A stretch of 20,571 nucleotides of DNA from Nanobdellota archaeon (lineage in GTDB: Archaea > Nanobdellota > Nanobdellia > Pacearchaeales > GW2011-AR1), in assembly GCA_018825865.1 (NCBI GenBank), contig JAHKAF010000051.1, forward strand, positions 1 to 20,571, given 5' to 3'. Below are positions 7,682-13,204 of the stretch, piece by piece; within the stretch, counting starts at the first letter, position 1; the number at the start of each line of letters is the position of its first letter. Under the pieces are notes generated by a model. The model had not been told where the DNA came from and ran no database searches. It saw nothing but the letters and a program-made list of their open reading frames with translations. A program made the position numbers and the translations under genes.

Positions 7682-7927
7682 ATGGTATTAAAAACATTTA
7701 ATCTAAATGAAGAAACTTATAGAAAATTTTCTGAATTTTGTAAAGAACACGGGATTAGTATGAGCAAACAAATTAATGTTTTCATAGAATCACAAATTGA
7801 AAAAGAACCAGAAGTTAGAAAAAGTTACTTGAAGAAATTGGAAGCCATTAGAAAAGGGGGGTATACAAAAACTTTTATTTCTATAGGAGATTTTGAAAAA
7901 CATTTTGAGAAAAATGCACCAATATAG
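7682..7927 (+). CDS. Ribbon-helix-helix antitoxin
   Basis: 81-aa protein whose first ~45 residues fit a ribbon-helix-helix fold: a short strand (VLKTFNLN), a helix (EETYRKFSEFCKEHG) and a second helix (MSKQINVFIESQIEKE). The rest is a charged helix and a short tail ending FEKHFEKNAPI, which would wrap the toxin. Its stop overlaps the start of the RelE-like gene by 14 nt, the classic arrangement of type II toxin-antitoxin pairs. Expected to dimerise, bind its own promoter and neutralise the downstream toxin. The fold and gene order are seen; the autoregulation is inferred from the family. Confidence 0.8.
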   Translation: MVLKTFNLNEETYRKFSEFCKEHGISMSKQINVFIESQIEKEPEVRKSYLKKLEAIRKGGYTKTFISIGDFEKHFEKNAPI

Positions 7928-8177
7928 ATTTTCTAAGAAATTAGAAAAAATTATCTTCAAACTTGCTAAGAAAAACTCGATATTATACAATCAATTGAAA
8001 AAGAAAATTCACGAGATAATTAGTTCTTATGATATAGAATCATACAAAAATCTTAAACATAATCTCAAAGATTTAAAACGTGTCCACATCGGACATTTTG
8101 TCCTAACATTTAATTTTAATAAAAACAAAGATTTAATTTCTTTTGAGGATTTTGACCACCATGACAAAATTTACTAG
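7914..8177 (+). CDS. RelE/ParE-superfamily toxin
   Basis: 87 aa when begun at the ATG at 7914, which overlaps the antitoxin stop by 14 nt; a start at 7893 is also open but would lie deep inside the antitoxin. Two N-terminal helices (FSKKLEKIIFKLAKKN and LYNQLKKKIHEII) are followed by a small sheet with KRVHIGHFVLTFNF and the C-terminal ISFEDFDHHDKIY. The DHHDxIY ending is characteristic of archaeal RelE-like mRNA interferases. Predicted activity is ribosome-dependent mRNA cleavage, though ParE-like gyrase inhibition cannot be excluded from sequence alone. Confidence 0.82.
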   Translation: MHQYRFSKKLEKIIFKLAKKNSILYNQLKKKIHEIISSYDIESYKNLKHNLKDLKRVHIGHFVLTFNFNKNKDLISFEDFDHHDKIY

Positions 8178-8263
8178 GGATGAAGTATTGGATATATTCT
8201 AGAAAGATATTCTCTCTACATAAGTTCGTCAATTAATAAAGTAATTAACAAAATAAATCCAAT

Positions 8264-9154
8264 TTAACTGGGCTGCTCTAAAGGTTTCAACTGAAAGAAG
8301 TCTATAATTTTAGAGGGTTCAATTCTGTATTTTACATTTCCTTCATAAAAACCATACCTAGAAATCAGAAAAGGATGCAATGGTGCAAAGAAAAAACTTT
8401 TTCCATCATCTAGAAAATCAGTTTCTAATTCTAAATTTTTTGGAGAATTTTCTCCGAATTTTCTTAAATAAATATTTGTTCCAGGTGCACTAATCCCATC
8501 ATTAAATGGGCTATCTTGGTCCATGGGAAAACCTACTTTGAGGAATGCATAATTGTCTCCATTTAGATTAAAATATAATGTCGCTAATTTATGATAATCT
8601 GATAATACCAATGCATTTAAGATTTGAAACAGGGGGTTTGCTAATTGGTAATGTGTATAACCCCTGCCTAACACAAAATCATTATCCTTTGCCAAAATTC
8701 CAACTAGACTTTCTTCTGGTTTAATAAATCCACCAAAATCAGAATTTGAACCGTGATATTCTCCTGGTCTTAGTTGGTCAAAAGTTCTATCATCCGGCAA
8801 CATCCTACCCTCTAATTCAAGGATAGGCAATCCAGTAAGTGAAGATAATCCTTTTATAGTATCAGTGCTATTCACGCCATTAATGATAAAACCACCTTCA
8901 TTTACTATCTCATATTGTATTGGTACCAATCTATCATCAAGTTCAATTTTTTGAGGTTCATTTAAATCGCCCCTCTTAATTTGACGTTTTACTTTTCTTT
9001 TCCATTTTTGACGTTCATACATTCCAAATGTAATTCTATCAAGTGTACTTTCTAATCGTTCTGAAATTCTACTATTTGGTAATCTAACATCTAATTGAAC
9101 TTGTTTAACATTTGTATTCCAAAAGTTAAAATCATAAACTGCATAATTTGACAT
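8264..9154 (-). CDS. Hypothetical protein, no recognised family
   Basis: 296 aa from the Met at 9154, preferred over the open start at 9202 because a TATA-like AATTTAAAAAAC lies about 26 nt upstream of it. I do not recognise the family. It appears soluble, without a signal peptide or membrane helix. Residues about 40-85 are very basic (ERQKWKRKVKRQIKRGD); the rest is mixed with many Gly/Asn/Asp turns. Visible segments include EYHGSNSDFGGFIKPEE and GKSFFFAPLHPFLISRYG. It diverges from the 9295 operon across a 140-nt region containing a hairpin. It follows a toxin-antitoxin pair on the opposite strand, so it may belong to an accessory patch. No function proposed. Confidence 0.7.
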   Translation of the reverse strand: MSNYAVYDFNFWNTNVKQVQLDVRLPNSRISERLESTLDRITFGMYERQKWKRKVKRQIKRGDLNEPQKIELDDRLVPIQYEIVNEGGFIINGVNSTDTIKGLSSLTGLPILELEGRMLPDDRTFDQLRPGEYHGSNSDFGGFIKPEESLVGILAKDNDFVLGRGYTHYQLANPLFQILNALVLSDYHKLATLYFNLNGDNYAFLKVGFPMDQDSPFNDGISAPGTNIYLRKFGENSPKNLELETDFLDDGKSFFFAPLHPFLISRYGFYEGNVKYRIEPSKIIDFFQLKPLEQPS

Positions 9155-9174
9155 TTTATATACTGTATAAGAAC

Positions 9175-9186
9175 AATTTAAAAAAC
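9175..9186 (-). promoter_or_regulatory. TATA-like box deciding the 9154 start
   Basis: Minus strand GTTTTTTAAATT, centred about 26 nt upstream of the ATG at 9154. With a start at 9202 it would fall inside the coding sequence. Confidence 0.5.
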
Positions 9187-9214
9187 TATCGCACCATTTC
9201 AAATCATCTGTTTC

Positions 9215-9241
9215 ACTCGCGACTCATATCAATCCGCGAGT
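9215..9241. repeat. 7-bp stem-loop between divergent promoters
   Basis: ACTCGCG (9215-9221) and CGCGAGT (9235-9241) are perfect reverse complements around 13 nt. The structure lies midway between the two divergent TATA boxes. It is GC-richer than its surroundings, like the other small repeats of this window. Confidence 0.55.
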
Positions 9242-9265
9242 CCCAACGAATGCAATATGCGAAAT

Positions 9266-9274
9266 TTTATAAAC
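9266..9274 (+). promoter_or_regulatory. TATA box of the 9295 operon
   Basis: TTTATAAAC, centred 25 nt upstream of the ATG. The 17-nt string AAATTTTATAAACATCC here recurs exactly upstream of pyrH (11351-11367), giving a good local picture of the BRE/TATA consensus. Confidence 0.75.
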
Positions 9275-9294
9275 ATCCTATCCTTTAATTTTAT

Positions 9295-10035
9295 ATGACT
9301 AAAAAGAGAGTTGCTCACCGCTCGGTGTACCCCAAAGCACGGAATGAAGGGGCAAAAAAAAAGGTTACTAAGAAATCACCGACTTCGTCAGACGCTCGCC
9401 GAACGCAGTCGCTTCGCATAAAGAAACATATTGTTCCACTCAAAAAGAGAGCCATGAAACCTATCATTCTAAAAATACCGATGAAAAAAAATATTCCAAT
9501 GCACCACTCTCAAGGAATCTCTCCTAAAAAAATAACAACCCCTCCTAAACAAATTCCTATCCAAAGACATTTCTCTCCCCCTTCAATTCATCCAAGGAAT
9601 TCAGAGACTGAAAGAATACTTATAGAAAATTTTGTTTCTCTTCAAAAAGTCATGGTAAATTTATCTATAAAATTTGACAACCTCAACAATCAAATATCAA
9701 AATTACTTAATCTGTTCGAGATTTCTGCAAAAGCCCTCGCTGAGAAAGGTATTGATACAGGGGGAGATAAAGAAATGATTAAAAAAATAGATAGTTTATT
9801 AGAGCAAAATAAACTAATTGCGAGAGGATTAACTTTAATGCATGAAAACCGAGGAGAATCAATGCTGTCTCAACAACCAATAATGCAAAAGATTCAACCT
9901 CAAACTCCTCCACGAATTCAGGAAGTTCCAAAAACTTCTGCTTTCCCTTACCCACAACAAAGAGCAGTTGAACAAAATACAATGGGTAACCCACAACCTC
10001 CCCAATCAAAATTCAAGTTTCTGCCAAAAAGTTAG
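9295..10035 (+). CDS. Lys/Pro-rich protein with central coiled coil; N terminus built partly of repeat elements
   Basis: 246 aa. Residues 1-105 are strongly basic and low in complexity; a central helical region (about 105-185: TERILIENFVSLQKVMVNLS, DNLNNQISKLLNLFEISAKALAEKG, IKKIDSLLEQNKLIARGLTLMHE) looks like a coiled coil; residues 190-246 are Gln/Pro-rich and probably disordered. I have the impression of a conserved DPANN hypothetical family for the central part, but cannot name it. Odd: residues 8-21 (HRSVYPKARNEGAK) are element A and the next GC-rich segment (residues about 29-42, SPTSSDARRTQSLRIKK) also looks inserted. First gene of a three-gene operon; the next ATG comes one base after this stop, so the two products likely act together. 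Confidence 0.8.
   Translation: MTKKRVAHRSVYPKARNEGAKKKVTKKSPTSSDARRTQSLRIKKHIVPLKKRAMKPIILKIPMKKNIPMHHSQGISPKKITTPPKQIPIQRHFSPPSIHPRNSETERILIENFVSLQKVMVNLSIKFDNLNNQISKLLNLFEISAKALAEKGIDTGGDKEMIKKIDSLLEQNKLIARGLTLMHENRGESMLSQQPIMQKIQPQTPPRIQEVPKTSAFPYPQQRAVEQNTMGNPQPPQSKFKFLPKS
9316..9355 (+). repeat. Element A, copy A2 (short form)
   Basis: 40 nt, 39 identical to A1 in htpX. Translated in the same frame as A1, as HRSVYPKARNEGAK. Because it encodes the same peptide in an unrelated protein, it is a DNA element and not a shared domain. Confidence 0.9.
9380..9411. repeat. GC-rich hairpin segment inside coding sequence
   Basis: CGACT (9380-9384) pairs with AGTCG (9407-9411). The interior contains GACGCTCGCCGAACGC. 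It is much GC-richer than flanking sequence and lies 25 nt after element A2. CGAACGCAGT resembles CGAACGAAGT of repeat E, so it may be a member of that family, but the match is short. Confidence 0.4.
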
Positions 10036-10036
10036 A

Positions 10037-10753
10037 ATGCTTCAGGAAGTTAACGGTCAAAGTGATTTTGCAACATTTTTTCTATTACAATTTACAAAAC
10101 AATTAATAAAAAATTCAGACAAAATAGAGATAAACATTTCTGAAGTAGAAGAACCTACATTCGAAAAACCAGACGTTAAAAAAATCGTAAGGGAAACTAT
10201 CAAACAAGAATCTCTCACTGAAAGAGAGCCTTTATCCTCTTCTGCCTTAAAGACTGGGCTGGACTTTTCAAACAGACAATTATTAAATAGGAAAAAACCC
10301 CAAATATTCCGAGTTCAACAACAGCCAATTAGGAGAGCCCCTCCAATCCATGTTCTAAAAATCCCTGAACCAAGATTGCCTCCAACACTCCAGTATCTTA
10401 AACCAACCCCTACTGCTGGCAAAGAAATAGATTTAGCTAAACTGAATCCATTATTACAAGACCCTGCAGTAAAAGAAATCCAATGCGACGGGAAAGACCA
10501 GAACATAGTCGTGAGAGGGACGATGGGAGTAAAGAAAACAAGCATAATTCTAAGTAAAGAAGAAATAGATAGTGTTCTAAATAAATTCTCTGAAAGTGCA
10601 AAGATTCCACTTCAAGAAGGAATTTTCAGAGTCGTCGTCGGAAAATTAATTCTCTCAGCAATAGTCTCGGGAGTAATCAGTTCAAGATTCATCATTAAAA
10701 AGATGATGTATCATCCAGGATTCCCACAAGGACAAGGATTTATTCAAAGATAA
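10037..10753 (+). CDS. Conserved-looking protein resembling the N-terminal domain of type II/IV secretion ATPases
   Basis: 238 aa from the ATG at 10037, one base after the previous stop; an upstream in-frame Met at 9968 would overlap the previous gene by 68 nt. The first ~120 residues are probably disordered and Pro-rich around RRAPPIHVLKIPEPRLPP. Residues about 130-225 (LAKLNPLLQDPAVKEIQCDG, IILSKEEIDSVLNKFSESA, IPLQEGIFRVVVGKLILSAI, SSRFIIKK) follow the pattern of the N-terminal domain of VirB11/PilT/FlaI-type ATPases. There is no P-loop, Walker B or His box: the ATPase domain is absent. Probably a stand-alone adaptor or structural domain. Partner of the upstream coiled-coil protein by operon logic. 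Resemblance is by eye. Confidence 0.65.
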   Translation: MLQEVNGQSDFATFFLLQFTKQLIKNSDKIEINISEVEEPTFEKPDVKKIVRETIKQESLTEREPLSSSALKTGLDFSNRQLLNRKKPQIFRVQQQPIRRAPPIHVLKIPEPRLPPTLQYLKPTPTAGKEIDLAKLNPLLQDPAVKEIQCDGKDQNIVVRGTMGVKKTSIILSKEEIDSVLNKFSESAKIPLQEGIFRVVVGKLILSAIVSGVISSRFIIKKMMYHPGFPQGQGFIQR

Positions 10754-10755
10754 TT

Positions 10756-11037
10756 ATGGATAACAAAATCACAAAACAAAAACTCGAGAAATATTTCAAA
10801 TTAACCAGCAAGGCGCTTGAAGTTGTAAAGAGTTCAATCATAAAAGGAAAAGACAAAGAAGCAAAGGAAATCATAGACATGGTTTCAAATTATCTTTCAG
10901 ACGCCAAACACTTTGAGGAAAAAGGAGATTTCGTAAATGCATTCGCAGCATTAAACTACTCGCACGGCTGGCTCGATTCTGGTGTTCGCCTCGGAATCTT
11001 CGACGTGGATGATAGCAGGTTGTTTACTGTGAAATGA
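10756..11037 (+). CDS. DUF357 family protein
   Basis: 93-aa, all-helical archaeal protein of the DUF357 type. The diagnostic C-terminal stretch is AALNYSHGWLDSGVRLGIFD; ahead of it are two amphipathic helices (KLEKYFKLTSKALEVVKSS and AKEIIDMVSNYLSDAKHFEEKG). DUF357 proteins are small, archaeal and of unknown function. The start codon is two bases after the stop of the preceding gene, so it is translated from the same operon as the 9295 and 10037 genes. Recognition is from memory of the YxHGWLDxGVRLG pattern. Confidence 0.85.
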   Translation: MDNKITKQKLEKYFKLTSKALEVVKSSIIKGKDKEAKEIIDMVSNYLSDAKHFEEKGDFVNAFAALNYSHGWLDSGVRLGIFDVDDSRLFTVK

Positions 11038-11050
11038 ACGATTCTATTAC

Positions 11051-11266
11051 TCACTTAGACATGCTATCAAGTAACGAACCTCCGAACAATAAAAGAACAA
11101 GTACAACAAGAATGAATGCTAATACTCCCCACCACCAATTCATTGTAAAGGCCTTCTCATATATGGTGGCCGCCCAATAAGTTACTGCAACTATCGCACT
11201 AAACCTGACACTTGTAAAAATTCGCTTAGATTTAAAAGTTTTGCTTAACCAACTTTTATTTACCAT
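11051..11266 (-). CDS. Small two-helix membrane protein
   Basis: 71 aa with a basic N terminus (KSWLSKTFKSKRIF) and two hydrophobic stretches, about 20-38 and 43-66 (WWWGVLAFILVVLVLLLFGG). It is convergent with the DUF357 gene, ending 13 nt from it. A TATA-like CATATAAAAATC centred about 25 nt upstream of the start supports a real gene. No family recognised. Confidence 0.6.
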   Translation of the reverse strand: MVNKSWLSKTFKSKRIFTSVRFSAIVAVTYWAATIYEKAFTMNWWWGVLAFILVVLVLLLFGGSLLDSMSK

Positions 11267-11354
11267 ATAAATATGATATTATCATCATATAAAAATCTTT
11301 CTCATTAACACCCCAATCAATCCTCACGTTAGTAAGGCTATTTTATAGACAAAT

Positions 11355-11363
11355 TTTATAAAC
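11355..11363 (+). promoter_or_regulatory. TATA box of pyrH
   Basis: TTTATAAAC, centred 25 nt upstream of the ATG at 11384. It is within a 17-nt string shared exactly with the 9295 promoter. Confidence 0.75.
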
Positions 11364-11383
11364 ATCCCTAACTTCCTCCACTC

Positions 11384-12073
11384 ATGAAAAAGAGGTTAAT
11401 AGTGCTAAGCCTAGGAGGTAGTTTAATCATCCCTGAAAAAGTTGATGTTAGGTTTCTAAAGGAATTCAAAAAAGTAATAAATCAAAATTCTAAAAAATAC
11501 AAATTCATAATTGTCTGCGGAGGAGGAAGCACTGCAAGAAAATACATTTCTGCATTAAGAGAATCAGGGGCAAACGAACAATTCCAAAGTTTCTCAGGAA
11601 TTTCAGCGACGAGAATGAACGCACGTTTCATGAATTATTTCTTTGGCATAAACCCTGAAAAAGGAATTCCTCATAAATTAAGAGAGATAAAAAAATACCT
11701 GAGAAAGCAAGACTTTGTTTTTTGCGGAGCACTGGAGTATAAACCAAAACAAACCTCTGACTCAACAGCAGCAGAAATTGCAAAACATTTCAAAGCAGAT
11801 TTCATTAACTTAACAAATGTCTCGGGACTTCACAATAAAAATCCTTTGGAACATAAAGACGCAAAATTCATTCCTGAAATCTCATGGGGGGATTTTGATA
11901 AAATGGCAAATAAACTAAAGTTTGCACCAGGCCAACATTTTGTCCTCGACCAAACAGCATCTGGAATTATTATGAAAAACAAAATCACAACATACATCAT
12001 CGGTAAAAACATAAAACAACTTGATAATTTATTGAAAGGAAAAAAATTTAAGGGCACGATTATTTGTGGTTAA
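11384..12073 (+). CDS. pyrH: Archaeal-type UMP kinase
   Basis: Phosphorylates UMP to UDP with ATP in pyrimidine nucleotide synthesis; cytoplasmic. An amino-acid-kinase fold of 229 aa, the normal size for archaeal UMP kinase. Visible: N-terminal phosphate loop LSLGGSLI, the second glycine loop VCGGGSTARKYI, the UMP-side segment SATRMNARF, TSDSTAAEIAKHFKADFINLTNVSGLHNKNP (the D-S-T-A-A pattern and the VSGLHNKNP strand typical of the family) and a nucleotide-side DQTASGIIMKNKIT near the end. It has its own TATA box. The assignment to UMP kinase over other amino acid kinases rests on the short length and the VxGLYDKDP-like motif. Confidence 0.92.
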   Translation: MKKRLIVLSLGGSLIIPEKVDVRFLKEFKKVINQNSKKYKFIIVCGGGSTARKYISALRESGANEQFQSFSGISATRMNARFMNYFFGINPEKGIPHKLREIKKYLRKQDFVFCGALEYKPKQTSDSTAAEIAKHFKADFINLTNVSGLHNKNPLEHKDAKFIPEISWGDFDKMANKLKFAPGQHFVLDQTASGIIMKNKITTYIIGKNIKQLDNLLKGKKFKGTIICG

Positions 12074-12106
12074 TATCTACTTGCTCATTCAATTCGCAAA
12101 TTGGCA

Positions 12107-12180
12107 GGCTTCGAAATCTGCTCTCGACCTCGCACGAGCATGGATAGAAAATTACTCTCTACCACGAAGCCGTTCGGCTC
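12107..12180. repeat. Nested hairpins between pyrH and rnp3
   Basis: GGCTTCG (12107-12113) pairs with CGAAGCC (12165-12171), and AGCCG-TT-CGGCT (12169-12180) forms an alternative tight hairpin using the same bases. The two are mutually exclusive. The string GATTTCGAAGCC (minus strand here) also occurs in repeat E copy 2 (17204-17215). Confidence 0.45.
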
Positions 12181-12236
12181 CGCAAAATTTCTCCGTTAAG
12201 AAAAGTTATTATCAAATTAAATTATTTTAATGCAAA

Positions 12237-12266
12237 TGGTTACTCAAGATATAATGCGAAGTTATC
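12237..12266 (+). repeat. Dispersed repeat C, copy 2
   Basis: TGGTTACTCAAGATATAATG then CGAAGTTATC; aligned with 140-169 (same strand) and 17068-17097 (opposite strand). It lies upstream of rnp3. Confidence 0.6.
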
Positions 12267-12312
12267 CAATTAATAACTCTGTCAATCCTCACGAGCTTAC
12301 GGGTGAGCAAAA

Positions 12313-12321
12313 TTATTAAAC
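12313..12321 (+). promoter_or_regulatory. TATA box deciding the rnp3 start
   Basis: TTATTAAAC, centred 25 nt upstream of the ATG at 12342. It falls inside the longer frame that begins with GTG at 12303, which argues against that longer start. Confidence 0.65.
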
Positions 12322-12341
12322 CTCTTTCTCCTTTGATTAAT

Positions 12342-12839
12342 ATGAAAACCCAAACAATCCTCACAGAAACAAACTTCAGCAAGCTCAAAACTACAGTTAA
12401 TAAAATGCAAAAAGCAAAGCCTTTAGCGAGTTCGTCTGCAAGCAGCCAACCTAAAGGAAAAACAATAATTTTCAGTTCTGACAGCGACGAGCTAAACAGG
12501 CAGGTTCTTGAGAAACTTCAAATTGATGTGCTTCTTCTAAACCAATCAGAAAGAAAAGATTTTCAGAAACAAAGAAACTCTGGATTCAACCAAGTTCTTG
12601 CTAAGATAGCACAGAAGAATGGGATTTCAATCGGCATAAACCTCGACGAGGTAATCAACACGCGCGGAAAAATTAAGTCAGAAATCCTCGCGCGAGTTCA
12701 GCAAAATATAAAACTCTGCAACAAAAACAAACTCAAAATGATGTTTATTTCTCAGTCTGGAATTAAAAAAAATTCTTATGATTTGAAATCTTTGGGTTTG
12801 GTTTTGGGTATGCCTACGTGGATGATAAAACATTTGTAG
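12342..12839 (+). CDS. rnp3: RNase P protein component 3 (p30 / Rpp30)
   Basis: Protein subunit of archaeal RNase P, which removes 5' leaders from pre-tRNA. 165 aa from the ATG at 12342; a GTG at 12303 is in frame but the TATA box lies within that extension. Recognisable PHP-fold blocks are RNSGFNQVLAKIAQKNGISIGINLDEV, an Arg-containing linker, QQNIKLCNKNKLKMMFISQSG and SYDLKSLGLVLGMP near the C terminus. It is somewhat shorter than the usual ~200-240 aa, as is common in reduced archaea. The final codons (GMPTWMIKHL) have a near copy 120 nt downstream, beyond element D1 (MPMWMAKDF). Confidence 0.85.
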   Translation: MKTQTILTETNFSKLKTTVNKMQKAKPLASSSASSQPKGKTIIFSSDSDELNRQVLEKLQIDVLLLNQSERKDFQKQRNSGFNQVLAKIAQKNGISIGINLDEVINTRGKIKSEILARVQQNIKLCNKNKLKMMFISQSGIKKNSYDLKSLGLVLGMPTWMIKHL

Positions 12840-12844
12840 TAGTA

Positions 12845-12967
12845 GTGGTATCCGTTAGGAGGCAATGAAAAGATGCCACCCTTCCGGCGAACTTACAAGG
12901 TCGTCGCAGTTTACTCCAGCGCTTCAAGGAGAGAGCACGAGAGAACCCCTTGATTTCTCTCGTATGC
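12845..12967 (+). repeat. Element D, copy D1 (long)
   Basis: Begins GTGGTATCCGT, has the hairpin GGCA-ATGAAAAGA-TGCC (12861-12877), a 33-nt segment absent from D2 (12885-12917), the shared AGCGCTTC(A/G)AGGAGAGAGC, and a 9-bp terminal hairpin ACGAGAGAA/TTCTCTCGT with loop CCCCTTGAT. It ends in CTCTCGTATG as D2 does. Confidence 0.85.
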
Positions 12968-12996
12968 CGATGTGGATGGCGAAAGATTTTTAATAG
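12962..12996 (+). repeat. Diverged duplicate of the rnp3 3' end
   Basis: GTATGCCGATGTGGATG... matches the last codons of rnp3 (12808-12839) at GTATGCC, GTGGATG, AAA and ATTT. Read in the same phase it gives MPMWMAKDF-stop against MPTWMIKHL-stop. It directly follows element D1, overlapping its last few bases. Confidence 0.5.
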
Positions 12997-13136
12997 AATT
13001 GCTCGCACTTTCGTGCTCGAGATAGAAGACTAATAACAATAATAACAGGTATTAAGCTGAACAAACTATTATATGGATCTACCTCATTAACAACCTTCCC
13101 CCCTCGCGAACAATCTGATGAAGCCAGTTGTGAGCC

Positions 13137-13166
13137 CATCAATCCATCGCAAAGCGAGCCAAACTC
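13137..13166 (+). repeat. Dispersed repeat E, partial copy
   Basis: ATCAATCCATCGCAAAGCGAGCCAAACTCC resembles CACCAATCGCGAAGCAGTGAGCCTAAATCC of the copy near 17217-17246. It is short and of moderate similarity. Confidence 0.35.
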
Positions 13167-13175
13167 CCCAAAACA

Positions 13176-13183
13176 TTTTTAAC
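13176..13183 (+). promoter_or_regulatory. TATA box deciding the pheS start
   Basis: TTTTTAAC, centred 25 nt upstream of the ATG at 13205. An upstream in-frame Met at 13118 would put this box, and a repeat, inside the coding sequence. Confidence 0.6.
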
Positions 13184-13204
13184 TCCAGTCTTCTAATAAT
13201 CATC

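Larger units (their letters stand above)
12840..13204. other. 365-nt intergenic region made of repeats
   Basis: No gene seen. In order: element D copy 1 (12845-12967), a duplicate of the rnp3 3' end (12962-12996), a GCAC-TTTC-GTGC hairpin near 13005-13016, a partial repeat E (13137-13166) and the pheS TATA box. Open frames across it appear to be by-products of the GC-richer repeats. Confidence 0.6.

Noticed and set aside
9968..10036. Upstream in-frame Met of the secretion-ATPase-like gene
   Set aside because: It would overlap the preceding gene by 68 nt; the ATG at 10037 gives the tight one-base spacing seen again at the next junction.
12303..12341. Longer RNase P p30 frame from a GTG at 12303
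   Set aside because: The TATA box lies inside it and the residues do not resemble the family.
13118..13204. Longer pheS reading frame starting at 13118
   Set aside because: The extra 29 residues come from repeat E-like sequence and contain the TATA box that stands 25 nt before the ATG at 13205.
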